Source: Streptomyces inusitatus (GTDB taxonomy: Bacteria; Actinomycetota; Actinomycetes; Streptomycetales; Streptomycetaceae). From it: a stretch of DNA of 64,000 nt. Of the stretch, positions 33,913 through 41,870 are shown piece by piece. The notes beneath the pieces are model-generated. The model had not been told where the DNA came from. It did not search any database and saw nothing but the letters and a program-made list of their open reading frames with translations. The stretch's first letter is position 1. Each line of letters starts with the position of its first letter. The translations under genes were made by a program, and so were the position numbers. The stretch is taken from assembly GCF_014651115.1 (NCBI RefSeq), contig NZ_BMWG01000013.1:1-64000 (forward strand), in the 5' to 3' direction.

Positions 33913-34971
33913 ATGACTGCTACGTCTCCGGCCCGCCGCGTCCTTCTCGCCGCTCCCCGTGGCTACTGCGCGGGCGTGGACCGCGCCGTGATCGCCGTGG
34001 AGAAGGCCCTGGAGCAGTACGGCTCACCGGTCTATGTCCGCCATGAGATCGTCCACAACAAGTACGTCGTCCAGACGCTGGAGCGAAAAGGCGCGATCTT
34101 CGTCGACACCACGGCGGAGGTCCCCGAGGGATCCATCGTCATGTTCTCCGCGCACGGCGTCGCCCCCGTCGTCCACGACGAGGCCGCCCGGCGCAATCTG
34201 GCGACCATCGACGCGACCTGCCCCCTGGTCACCAAGGTGCACAAGGAGGCCGTCCGCTTCGCGGCCGAGGACTACGACATCCTGCTCATCGGCCACGAGG
34301 GCCACGAGGAGGTCATCGGCACCTCCGGCGAGGCCCCCGACCACATCACCCTGGTCGACGGCCCCGACGATGTCGCGAAGGTCGAGGTCCGCGACGAGTC
34401 CAAGGTCGTCTGGCTCTCCCAGACCACCCTCTCGGTCGACGAGACCATGGAGACCGTGGACCGGCTGAAGGAGAAGTTCCCCCAGCTGATCGCGCCGCCG
34501 AGCGACGACATCTGCTACGCCACCTCGAACCGCCAGACCGCCGTGAAGCAGATGGGCGCCGAGGCGGACCTGGTCATCGTCGTCGGCTCGAAGAACTCCT
34601 CCAACTCGGTCCGTCTGGTCGAGGTCGCCCTGGGCGCCGGCGCGAGCGCCGCCCATCTGGTCGACTACGCGAAGGAGATCGACGAGGCCTGGCTGGAAGG
34701 CGTCTCCACGGTCGGTCTGACCTCGGGCGCCTCCGTGCCGGAGGTGCTGGTCGAAGAGGTGCTGGAGTGGCTCTCCCAGCGCGGCTTCGAGGACGTCGAG
34801 CTGGTGAAGGCCGCCGAGGAGACGATCACCTTCTCGCTGCCCAAGGAGCTGCGCCGCGATCTGCGCGCCGAGGCGGCACGGCTGATGGCCGACGCCTCCG
34901 CCGGTGCGTCCGCCGGTGCGGCCGGTTCCGCCGGTGCGTCCGCCGGTGCGTCCGAGCCGTTCGACAAGTAA
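33913..34971 (+). CDS. ispH: 4-hydroxy-3-methylbut-2-enyl diphosphate reductase
   Basis: A 352-residue last enzyme of the MEP isoprenoid pathway, with a [3Fe-4S]/[4Fe-4S] cluster bound by three Cys: PRGYCAGVDRA (~residue 16), IDATCPLVTK (~100) and DDICYATSNRQ (~200). The His residues in RHEIVHNKYV and FSAHGVAP and the Glu in HEGHEEVIGTSGE complete the active site. The tail after ~330 is a Ser/Ala/Gly repeat with no known role. The ATG at 33913 has no proper ribosome site; a TACGAT box ends 7 bases before it, so the message is probably leaderless. ppgK follows 30 bases later. Confidence 0.95.
   Translation: MTATSPARRVLLAAPRGYCAGVDRAVIAVEKALEQYGSPVYVRHEIVHNKYVVQTLERKGAIFVDTTAEVPEGSIVMFSAHGVAPVVHDEAARRNLATIDATCPLVTKVHKEAVRFAAEDYDILLIGHEGHEEVIGTSGEAPDHITLVDGPDDVAKVEVRDESKVVWLSQTTLSVDETMETVDRLKEKFPQLIAPPSDDICYATSNRQTAVKQMGAEADLVIVVGSKNSSNSVRLVEVALGAGASAAHLVDYAKEIDEAWLEGVSTVGLTSGASVPEVLVEEVLEWLSQRGFEDVELVKAAEETITFSLPKELRRDLRAEAARLMADASAGASAGAAGSAGASAGASEPFDK
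34897..34950 (+). repeat. Four 12-base tandem copies in the ispH tail
   Basis: TCCGCCGGTGCG occurs at 34897-34908, 34909-34920, 34927-34938 and 34939-34950, with a 6-base break after the second copy. Each unit encodes Ser-Ala-Gly-Ala. Copy number is likely to vary between strains. Confidence 0.9.
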
Positions 34972-35001
34972 CAGCCGGGGGCTGCCCTTAACGTTGACTC
35001 C

Positions 35002-35757
35002 ATGAACGTCTTCGGAGTGGACATCGGCGGCTCGGGCATCAAGGGCGCTCCCGTGGATCTGGAGCGCGGCGATCTGGCGCAGGAGCGCCACAAGGTGCTG
35101 ACACCGCATCCGGCGACGCCGGACGCGGTGGCGGACGGGGTCGCCGAGGTGGTGCGGCACTTCGAGTGGTCCGGTCCGGTCGGCATCACCTTCCCGGGCG
35201 TGGTGACGGACGGCGTCACCCGCACCGCGGCCAATGTCGACAAGGGCTGGATCGACCGGGACGCCGCCACACTGCTGAGCAACCGGCTCGACGGCGCTCC
35301 GGTCACCCTGCTCAACGACGCGGACGCGGCGGGCGTCGCCGAGATGACCTTCGGGGCCGGCCGGGGCCGCAAGGGCACCGTGATGCTGCTGACCCTCGGC
35401 ACCGGCATCGGCAGCGCCGTCTTCATCGACGGGCGGCTCGTGCCCAACACCGAGCTGGGCCATCTGGAGCTGCACGGCCGGGAGGCCGAGAAGCACGCCT
35501 CGACCAAGGCCAAGGAGGACGAGGACCTCAGCTGGCCCCACTGGTCGCGGCGGCTGGAGAAGTATCTGGCCCATGTGGAGATGCTCTTCTCGCCGGAGCT
35601 GTTCATCATCGGCGGCGGGGTCAGCCGAAAGGCGGACAAGTTCATCCCGCACCTGGAGGGGATCCGGGCGGAGGTCGTCCCGGCGCAGCTCCAGAACAAC
35701 GCGGGGATCGTGGGAGCGGCGATGGCCTCCTCGTCCAACGGCCGCGGCGGACGCTAG
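35002..35757 (+). CDS. ppgK: Polyphosphate glucokinase
   Basis: A 251-residue ROK-family kinase that phosphorylates glucose using polyphosphate or ATP. Marks are the phosphate loop VFGVDIGGSGIKGA at the start, TFPGVVTDGVTRTAANVDKGWI, the catalytic Asp in LLNDADAAGVAEM, GTGIGSAVFIDGRLVPNTELGHLELHG and the C-terminal IIGGGVSRKADKF. Length is that of actinobacterial PPGK. The ATG at 35002 has TAACGT 7 bases before it and no ribosome site, so the message is probably leaderless. Its stop overlaps by 4 bases that of the facing DUF6542 gene. Confidence 0.92.
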   Translation: MNVFGVDIGGSGIKGAPVDLERGDLAQERHKVLTPHPATPDAVADGVAEVVRHFEWSGPVGITFPGVVTDGVTRTAANVDKGWIDRDAATLLSNRLDGAPVTLLNDADAAGVAEMTFGAGRGRKGTVMLLTLGTGIGSAVFIDGRLVPNTELGHLELHGREAEKHASTKAKEDEDLSWPHWSRRLEKYLAHVEMLFSPELFIIGGGVSRKADKFIPHLEGIRAEVVPAQLQNNAGIVGAAMASSSNGRGGR

Positions 35758-36338
35758 CGTCGGCTCGGCGACGCCGACGCCGATGGCGGCGGTCCGGGGC
35801 GGGGCCGCCGTCTGCGGCGGCCCATCTGCCGCACCTTCCGTACGGAGGCGATCACCCCGGCGATCAGCGTCCCGCCGTACAGCCAGCCTGCGTGCACGGC
35901 CAGCGACGTCACCACGGCCATGATCTGCCCGCCGAGCCCGCCCTCCCCGCCGGAGATCGGCACGATCCCGGCGGCGAAGGCGATCGGCACACCGATGGGC
36001 GCGGTGACGATGTCCGCCTCCCGCACCCAGAGCGCCGTCAGCGCGCACACGGGCAGGAAGAGCAGCCCGTACGCCACCGGCGAGCCGTCCAGCAGCAGCC
36101 AGTCCAGCGTCCCGATCACCACCATGGCCACCGAGGCGAAGAGCCCGGCCCCCAGCCCGGTCAGCCGGGGACTGGGCAGTCTCCGCAGCGCCAGCACCAC
36201 CGGGGGCACCGGGCGGCCGGGCCGCGCGGGGGGCCGTACGCCGTACACGGCGGGGCCGTCGGCGAGTGCGCTCTGCGACGACAGCGGCGGCTGAGGCCGC
36301 TGTCGGCTCTGGGGGTGACGGGTCCTGGGCTGCTCCAC
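35754..36338 (-). CDS. DUF6542-like membrane protein
   Basis: A 194-residue protein: a Pro/Arg/Gln-rich cytosolic N-terminus (~1-65), then four hydrophobic segments (GLGAGLFASVAMVVIGTLDWLLL, VAYGLLFLPVCALTALWV, GVPIAFAAGIVPISG, GQIMAVVTSLAVHAGWLYGGTLIAGVIASV) and a basic tail. I recall this streptomycete family as DUF6542; function is unknown. The GTG at 36338 follows TACGTT by 6 bases without a ribosome site, so it is probably leaderless. It converges on ppgK with a 4-base overlap of stop codons. Confidence 0.75.
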   Translation of the reverse strand: MEQPRTRHPQSRQRPQPPLSSQSALADGPAVYGVRPPARPGRPVPPVVLALRRLPSPRLTGLGAGLFASVAMVVIGTLDWLLLDGSPVAYGLLFLPVCALTALWVREADIVTAPIGVPIAFAAGIVPISGGEGGLGGQIMAVVTSLAVHAGWLYGGTLIAGVIASVRKVRQMGRRRRRPRPGPPPSASASPSRR

Positions 36339-36561
36339 GCGACCAACGTAGGCGGGGAGCGGGGAGTAATCAGGCACAGGACACGCCCTTTGGGTGACCT
36401 TGGCGAAAGGTTCGACCGCCCGCTGCCGTCGCTGCCCGCTTCCGCCCGCCCGTAAACTGGGGGATCGGCCCCCGTTCGGGTCGCTGCCGTACGGCCCCGG
36501 CCGGCCTCACCGCCCGGCCTCCCGCCGCCCACACCCAGCTCTCACTCAGGAAGTCGCCAAC

Positions 36562-37650
36562 GTGTCGCTCACGATCGGAATCGTCGGTCTGCCGAATGTC
36601 GGCAAGTCGACCCTGTTCAACGCCCTGACCAAGAACGACGTGCTGGCGGCCAACTACCCGTTCGCCACCATCGAGCCCAACGTGGGCGTCGTCGGCGTCC
36701 CCGACCCCCGCCTCGCCGTCCTGGCCGGCATCTTCGGGTCCCAGCGCATCCTCCCGGCCACGGTCGACTTCGTCGACATCGCCGGCATCGTGCGCGGCGC
36801 GAGCGAGGGCGAGGGCCTGGGCAACAAGTTCCTGGCGAACATCCGTGAGTCGGATGCGATCTGCCAGGTCATCCGCGCCTTCAAGGACGAGAACGTCGTC
36901 CACGTCGACGGCAAGGTCTCGCCCAAGGACGACATCGAGACCATCAACACCGAGCTGATCCTCGCCGACCTCCAGTCCGTCGAGAAGGCGATCCCCCGCC
37001 TGACCAAGGAGTCCCGCCTCCAGAAGGAGAAGGTCGCCGTCCTCGCCGCCGTCGAGGCCGCCCAGAAGATCCTTGAGGCCGGCGACACCCTCTTCTCCGC
37101 CGGCATCACCCACGGCACCGAGCAGGGCGCCCTCCTCCACGAGCTGCACCTGCTCACCACCAAGCCCTTCCTCTACGTCTTCAACGTCGACGAGGACGAG
37201 CTGGTCGACGAGGACTTCAAGAACGAGCAGCGCGCCCTCGTCGCCCCCGCCGAGGCCATCTTCCTCAACGCCAAGATCGAGTCCGAGCTGATCGAACTCG
37301 ACGACGAGGAGGCCCTCGAACTCCTCCAGTCCATGGGCCAGGAAGAGCCCGGCCTCGCCGTCCTCGGCCGCGTCGGCTTCGACACCCTCGGCCTCCAGAC
37401 CTACCTCACGGCAGGCCCCAAGGAGACCCGCGCCTGGACCATCAAGAAGGGCGCCACCGCCCCCGAGGCCGCCGGTGTGATCCACACCGACTTCCAGAAG
37501 GGCTTCATCAAGGCCGAGGTCATCTCCTTCGCCGACCTGGTCGAGACCGGCTCGGTGGCGGAGGCGCGCGCGAAGGGGAAGGCGCGCATGGAGGGCAAGG
37601 AGTATGTGATGCAGGACGGGGACGTCGTGGAGTTCCGTTTCAACGTGTAG
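36562..37650 (+). CDS. ychF: Ribosome-binding ATPase/GTPase YchF
   Basis: A 362-residue Obg-family ATPase. Walker A GLPNVGKST near residue 9 and the strand VDFVDIAGIVRGASEGEGLGNKFLANIRE identify the G domain; the A domain is a coiled coil and the C-terminal TGS domain ends in YVMQDGDVVEFRFNV. YchF binds ribosomes and the 26S-like protease in other species and affects the oxidative stress response; its precise role is not settled. Length is normal. The GTG at 36562 has AGGAAG 8 bases upstream, so the open frame to 36394 is rejected. A strong hairpin follows the gene. Confidence 0.95.
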   Translation: MSLTIGIVGLPNVGKSTLFNALTKNDVLAANYPFATIEPNVGVVGVPDPRLAVLAGIFGSQRILPATVDFVDIAGIVRGASEGEGLGNKFLANIRESDAICQVIRAFKDENVVHVDGKVSPKDDIETINTELILADLQSVEKAIPRLTKESRLQKEKVAVLAAVEAAQKILEAGDTLFSAGITHGTEQGALLHELHLLTTKPFLYVFNVDEDELVDEDFKNEQRALVAPAEAIFLNAKIESELIELDDEEALELLQSMGQEEPGLAVLGRVGFDTLGLQTYLTAGPKETRAWTIKKGATAPEAAGVIHTDFQKGFIKAEVISFADLVETGSVAEARAKGKARMEGKEYVMQDGDVVEFRFNV

Positions 37651-37697
37651 CCGTGTGGTTACTGCATGTTAGGTGTTGAGTCGAACGTGCATGTCAG

Positions 37698-37729
37698 AAG
37701 GGGTCGGGCTCTGTTGAGCCCGACCCCTT
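37698..37729. terminator. 14-bp hairpin after ychF
   Basis: AAGGGGTCGGGCTC (37698-37711) pairs perfectly with GAGCCCGACCCCTT (37716-37729) around a TGTT loop, 48 bases past the ychF stop; the toxin gene on the other strand ends 54 bases further on. Confidence 0.85.
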
Positions 37730-37783
37730 CGTCGTCCCTGTGCTGGATGGGTGCTGGATATCCTGACGTGTGGTCAGCGGTGG

Positions 37784-38062
37784 TCAGGTGTCGTAAACGG
37801 TGGACCGGTGCCCCACGTGAACGACCCAGACCACCAGTTCCCCGTTGTCGATCGTGTAGACGACGCGGTAGTCGCCAACCCGTAGGCGCCGGCGGTCTGG
37901 CTGGGACACGAGTGCGGTGGTGTTGAAGCCGAGCGGGTCGCTTTCCAGCTCGGTCAGCTTGGCCAGGATGCGCAGCGCCATCTCGCGCGGGATCTTCCGA
38001 AGCTCGGCCTGCGCCTCGGGGTGGAAGACGGTTCGGTACTCGCTCACGCTGTGCTCATTCAC
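37784..38062 (-). CDS. RelE/YoeB-type mRNA interferase toxin
   Basis: A 92-residue basic protein with the RelE/ParE fold (SEYRTVFHPEAQAELRKIPREMALRILAKLTELESDPLGFNTTALVSQPDRRRLRVGDYRVVYTI; VHVGHRSTVYDT). These toxins bind the ribosomal A site and cut mRNA. The GTG at 38062 overlaps the antitoxin stop by 8 bases (GTGAATGA), so the toxin is made only with its antitoxin. The C-terminal HVGHRSTVYD is close to the RelE rather than the YoeB end, hence I give no symbol. Confidence 0.88.
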   Translation of the reverse strand: MNEHSVSEYRTVFHPEAQAELRKIPREMALRILAKLTELESDPLGFNTTALVSQPDRRRLRVGDYRVVYTIDNGELVVWVVHVGHRSTVYDT

Positions 38063-38324
38063 TGCGGGCCAGCGTCTCCCTCATGATGTCCTCGATCGGG
38101 ATGCCGGGTGCGGGATTGGCCATGCGCTCGTCGATGATCCGGTTGATCTCGCGCTCTTCCCATTCCTGGTACTTGCGCAGTACCTCGATGGAGACGACGG
38201 CGGCGACTTCCTTGCCGCGGCGTGTGATCACGGTGGGCACGTCATCGCGGTCGGCGCGCTCCACGACCTCCGCCAGATGCGCGCGCACGTCACGGATGGA
38301 CTCTATGGGCAGCGGCTGCGTCAT
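38055..38324 (-). CDS. Phd/YefM-family antitoxin
   Basis: An 89-residue antitoxin: MTQPLPIESIRDVRAHLAEVVERADRDDVPTVITRRGKEVAAVVSIE forms the YefM DNA-binding and dimer domain, and REINRIIDERMANPAPGIPIEDIMRETLARSE the flexible toxin-neutralising end. It should repress its own operon with the toxin. The ATG at 38324 has no ribosome site; TACGCT ends 7 bases before it and TTGTGT lies 17 bases further up, an excellent leaderless promoter. A TGTACA-centred palindrome covers the -35 box. Confidence 0.9.
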   Translation of the reverse strand: MTQPLPIESIRDVRAHLAEVVERADRDDVPTVITRRGKEVAAVVSIEVLRKYQEWEEREINRIIDERMANPAPGIPIEDIMRETLARSE

Positions 38325-38455
38325 GCGCTCAAGCGTACCGAGTGTCCCATGTGTACACAACTGGGATGGGGGTGGCGGGTGGCATCCTTCGTTTCAGCCT
38401 CCGCGAACCAGCCTTCCGCGCGCGGTGGGCGCATCCAGTCGGGCGGTGCGGTCAT
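38321..38455 (-). pseudogene. Relic of a Uma2-type endonuclease gene start (44 codons)
   Basis: An open frame from the ATG at 38455 begins MTAPPDWMRPPRAEGWFAEA, close to the N-terminus I recall for streptomycete Uma2 (DUF820) proteins, which continue with about 170 more residues. Here the resemblance stops after ~19 codons; the frame then reads ETKDATRHPHPSCVHMG and ends inside the antitoxin start (ATGA). The later half coincides with the antitoxin promoter, so it is probably a gene truncated by deletion next to the toxin-antitoxin pair. Similarity rests on a short stretch. Confidence 0.4.
38332..38360 (-). promoter_or_regulatory. Antitoxin promoter with TGTGTACACA operator
   Basis: On the minus strand: TTGTGT (-35, 38360-38355), a 17-base spacer, TACGCT (-10, 38337-38332), then 7 bases to the ATG. 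The perfect palindrome TGTGTACACA (38350-38359) overlaps the -35 box and contains TGTACA, the core of YefM operators in E. coli. Autorepression is expected. Confidence 0.75.
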
Positions 38456-38728
38456 GGCTCCACGGTAGCGGTCCACGGCTCGGGTCGGAGGGGGCTTCTG
38501 TGTCCCCGGTGTGGACGGGGGAGACGGCGAGCTTGCGGGGCGTGACAGGCGGATGACCTGTGTGGCGCACGTGTTACAGCATCACAGGCGCTCTTGTGCC
38601 ATTCCTATGGATCGGCCAATCTTTCGCTGGCAGGCAAGACATGGACATGGCAGATCCAGGGGCCATTTCATGTCATGTACCTGATGATTTGCTCGGTGAT
38701 GTGTCATCCAACGAGGAGGACCCCCCAC
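38456..38728 (+). promoter_or_regulatory. Intergenic region upstream of the subtilase
   Basis: No gene seen. It holds the promoter and leader of the protease. The interval 38560-38600 has GTGACAGG and an inverted CCTGTG...CACAGG pair around 38557-38590, and the lower-GC stretch 38590-38720 reads as untranslated leader ending in AGGAGGA before the ATG at 38729. No riboswitch is recognised. Confidence 0.4.
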
Positions 38729-40312
38729 ATGTCAGTGATGCGCAACTCGCGTCGAGTACTCACCACGGTCAGCGCGGCGGCCGTAGCGGCCCTCGCGCTC
38801 GGTACGGTCTCCGCGTTACCGGCCACCGCCGCCACAGCGGCCGGCCGGGCGGCGGAGGGAGTGATTCAGAACGCGGGCGCTCCGGGAGCGGTGAAGGACA
38901 GTTACATCGTGACGCTGAGGGAGTCGGCGGTGGACGCCGGCTCGAAGGCGGGGAAGGCGCTGGCGGCCGGGTACGGGGCGAAGATCGACCGGACGTATGA
39001 GGCGGTGCTGAACGGTTATGCGGTGAGCCTGTCGGAGGCGCAGGCGAAGAAGTTCGCGGCGGACCCGGCGGTGGCGTCGGTGGCGCAGAACAGGGTGTTC
39101 AGAACGACGGCGACGCAGACCAATCCGCCGTCGTGGGGGCTGGACCGGATCGATCAGTCGGCGCTGCCGCTGAATCAGAGTTATACGTATCCGGACACGG
39201 CGGGTGAGGGGGTGACGGCGTACGTCATCGACACCGGTGTGCGGATCTCGCACGGTGACTTCGGCGGCCGGGCCAGCTACGGCTATGACGCGATCGACAA
39301 CGACAACACCGCGCAGGACGGCCATGGTCATGGCACGCATGTGGCCGGCACCGTGGCGGGCACGGCGTACGGGGTCGCGAAGAAGGCGAAGGTCGTCGGG
39401 GTCAGGGTGCTGAACAACCAGGGCTCGGGTACGACCGCGCAGGTCGTGGCGGGCATTGACTGGGTGACGCAGAACGCGGTCAAGCCGGCGGTGGCGAACC
39501 TGAGCCTCGGTGGCGGGGCGGACGCGACGCTCGACGCGGCGGTGCGGAACTCGATCGCCTCCGGCATCACGTACGCGATCGCGGCGGGCAATTCCAACGC
39601 CGATGCCAACAACTACTCGCCCGCCCGGGTGAGCGAGGCGCTCACGGTCGGCTCGACGACCAATACCGACGCGCGCTCCAGCTTCTCCAACTACGGCAGT
39701 GTGCTGGACATATTCGCCCCGGGCACGGGGATCACCTCGGCCTGGAACACCAACGACACGGCGACCAACACGATCTCCGGCACCTCGATGGCCGCGCCGC
39801 ACGTCGCGGGCGCGGCGGCGCTGCATCTCGCGGCGAACCCGACCGCGAGCCCGGCGCAGGTCGCCACCGCGCTGACCACGGCCGCCACCAGCGGTGTCGT
39901 GACCTCCCCGGGTACCGGCTCGCCGAACCGTCTGCTCAAGGTCGGATCGGGCGACACCCAGCCCCCCGGCGACCGCTTCGAGAACATCAACGACTACGCG
40001 ATCAGCGACAACGCCACCACGGAGTCCCCGATCACGGTCAGCGGGGTCTCCGGTAACGCTCCCGCCGCCCTGAGCGTGCCGGTCGACATCAAGCACACCT
40101 ACATCGGCGACCTCCGGATCGACCTGGTCGCGCCCGACGGCACCGTCTACAACCTGAAGGCGCACGGGACCGGCGGCAGCGCCGACAATGTGATCACCAC
40201 CTACTCGGTGAACGCCTCCTCCGAGGTCGCCAACGGTGTCTGGAAGCTGCGGGTCAACGACAACGCCGCGCAGGACACCGGGAAGATCGACTCCTGGGCG
40301 CTCCAGTTCTGA
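38729..40312 (+). CDS. Secreted subtilisin-family serine protease
   Basis: A 527-residue secreted protease: signal peptide (residues ~1-35), an I9-like propeptide that blocks the enzyme until cleaved (DSYIVTLRESAVDAG to ~115), then the S8 core with the catalytic triad Asp in AYVIDTGVRISH, His in GHGTHVAGT and Ser in SGTSMAAPH. From ~420 on there is a P/proprotein-convertase-type beta domain (ALSVPVDIKHTYIGDLRIDLVAPDG). It degrades extracellular proteins. The ATG at 38729 follows AGGAGGA by 8 bases. Standing alone, it is bounded by a hairpin after the stop. Confidence 0.93.
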   Translation: MSVMRNSRRVLTTVSAAAVAALALGTVSALPATAATAAGRAAEGVIQNAGAPGAVKDSYIVTLRESAVDAGSKAGKALAAGYGAKIDRTYEAVLNGYAVSLSEAQAKKFAADPAVASVAQNRVFRTTATQTNPPSWGLDRIDQSALPLNQSYTYPDTAGEGVTAYVIDTGVRISHGDFGGRASYGYDAIDNDNTAQDGHGHGTHVAGTVAGTAYGVAKKAKVVGVRVLNNQGSGTTAQVVAGIDWVTQNAVKPAVANLSLGGGADATLDAAVRNSIASGITYAIAAGNSNADANNYSPARVSEALTVGSTTNTDARSSFSNYGSVLDIFAPGTGITSAWNTNDTATNTISGTSMAAPHVAGAAALHLAANPTASPAQVATALTTAATSGVVTSPGTGSPNRLLKVGSGDTQPPGDRFENINDYAISDNATTESPITVSGVSGNAPAALSVPVDIKHTYIGDLRIDLVAPDGTVYNLKAHGTGGSADNVITTYSVNASSEVANGVWKLRVNDNAAQDTGKIDSWALQF

Positions 40313-40351
40313 GGCCCTGAACCTCTGAGATCCGTACGGCCCTGAGAGACG

Positions 40352-40378
40352 GGGGCGGTCGCCTTGGGCGGCCGCCCC
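40352..40378 (+). terminator. Hairpin after the subtilase gene
   Basis: Positions 40352-40363 (GGGGCGGTCGCC) pair with 40367-40378 (GGCGGCCGCCCC) except for one T-G wobble, with a 3-base loop, 39 bases after the stop. Confidence 0.7.
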
Positions 40379-40488
40379 TTCCGTCGTGGGCGCGCTTTTT
40401 ACGGAACCCGGCGTATCGGGGAGCATCGGTCGGTTTATACGATCGCGAACTGTCCCCGAACTCCACTCCGACGAGGAGCACTCCACCC

Positions 40489-41727
40489 GTGGACCCAGCG
40501 CAGCCGGGCGAGAACCCGCCGCCCCAGCCCGACCCCGCACCGAGTCCCGCGCCCAGTCCGGCACCGCCCTTCGCGCCGCACCTCGCACCCCGCCCGGCCC
40601 AGCACCCCGCGTACCAGGCGTACCCACCGCACCAGCAGCCTCCCGGATATCCCGCGCCCCCGGCGGTCCCTCCCCTCAGCGGGCTCTCGGTCGGCTCCCT
40701 GGTGGCCGGGCTCGTCTGCTGTCTGCCGCCGCTCGGGCTCGTTCTGGGGCTGGTGGCGCTGGCGCGGATCAAGAAGCACGGGCAGCGCGGGCGGGGGATG
40801 GCGATCGCGGGAGCGTCGCTGTCGGCCGTGAGCACGGCGCTGGTGGGAGTCCTGCTGGTCAGCGGTGTGGCGGGGGATGCCTGGGACGGGCTCCAGGAGG
40901 GGATGGAGGACGTTTCCCGCACCCGGAGCACGCTGGATCTGCGCAAGGGGGAGTGCGTCAATCTGCCGGCCGGCGTCGCGGCGGCCAGCGGGGAGGCCGA
41001 GACCGCCGAGGTGGTGGACTGCGCCGAGAAGCACGAGCTGGAGATCACGGGCACCTTCAAGGTCACGGGGTACGAGAAGTTCCCCGGCACGGACCCGATC
41101 GAGACGCTGGCCTCGGAGCGCTGCGACGGGATCAACAGCGCGTACGCGCTGGACCCCTGGGCGGTCGAGGGCAAGCTGGACGGCTACTACCTCATGCCCA
41201 CCAAGCAGAGCTGGCGGCTCGGCGACCGGGGCATCACCTGCGGTCTCGTCAGCTCCGACGGTGACCGGACGGCCGGTTCGGCGCGGCGGGACGCCACCGT
41301 TCTCGACGCGCACCAGCTGCTCTATCTGAAGGCCGAGCAGGCGGTCGAGGAGGCCTCGGGCAAGATGCCCGAGGCGGAGTACGAGGACGATCCCGAGGCG
41401 CACCGGAGCTATGCGCGGGAGGCGTCCGAGGTCTTCGGGGACAAGGCGCGCGCCCTGCGGGAGCACGACTGGCCGGGGAAGGCCGCCGGTGCGGTGGCCG
41501 CGCGCGCGGCGCAGCTGGAGAAGGCCCGGACGGAGTGGGACAAGGCGGTCCGGGGCGGTGCGGACGACTACTGGATCCATGCCAGTGCGGCCCTGGAGGC
41601 GCCGGGGGACGGGCCCAAGGGGGTCGCCGCCCGCCGCGCGCTGGGGCTGGCCCACGTACCCCCGCCGGAGGAGCCGGAGGGATCCGAGTCCTCGGAGGCA
41701 CCGGAGGAAGGCGCTCCGCAGGCCTGA
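40489..41727 (+). CDS. DUF4190/septum-formation-type membrane protein
   Basis: A 412-residue protein with a Pro/Ala-rich cytosolic N-terminus (~1-65), two membrane segments (SVGSLVAGLVCCLPPLGLVLGLVALARI and GMAIAGASLSAVSTALVGVLLVSG) and a large outside part. The DUF4190 pair spans the membrane helices; the Cys-containing stretch (RKGECVNLPAG, VVDCAEKHELEITGTFK) is of the septum-formation (Septum_form) type. The tail is acidic (EEPEGSESSEAPEEG). Its role is unknown, possibly at the envelope or septum. The GTG at 40489 has GAGGAG 10 bases upstream. It is convergent with the chitinase gene. Confidence 0.8.
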   Translation: MDPAQPGENPPPQPDPAPSPAPSPAPPFAPHLAPRPAQHPAYQAYPPHQQPPGYPAPPAVPPLSGLSVGSLVAGLVCCLPPLGLVLGLVALARIKKHGQRGRGMAIAGASLSAVSTALVGVLLVSGVAGDAWDGLQEGMEDVSRTRSTLDLRKGECVNLPAGVAAASGEAETAEVVDCAEKHELEITGTFKVTGYEKFPGTDPIETLASERCDGINSAYALDPWAVEGKLDGYYLMPTKQSWRLGDRGITCGLVSSDGDRTAGSARRDATVLDAHQLLYLKAEQAVEEASGKMPEAEYEDDPEAHRSYAREASEVFGDKARALREHDWPGKAAGAVAARAAQLEKARTEWDKAVRGGADDYWIHASAALEAPGDGPKGVAARRALGLAHVPPPEEPEGSESSEAPEEGAPQA

Positions 41728-41870
41728 GGGAAAGGGCGAAGAAGCACGGAAGAGGCCGGCGTCCCGGGGCCACCGACAGCCCGCGGAACACCGGCCTCGC
41801 TCAGGGCGCGCGTCCCGGGCCGGAAGGGCCCGGGGACACACGGTCGCGGTCGCGGCGGCGCCGCGCGCCG

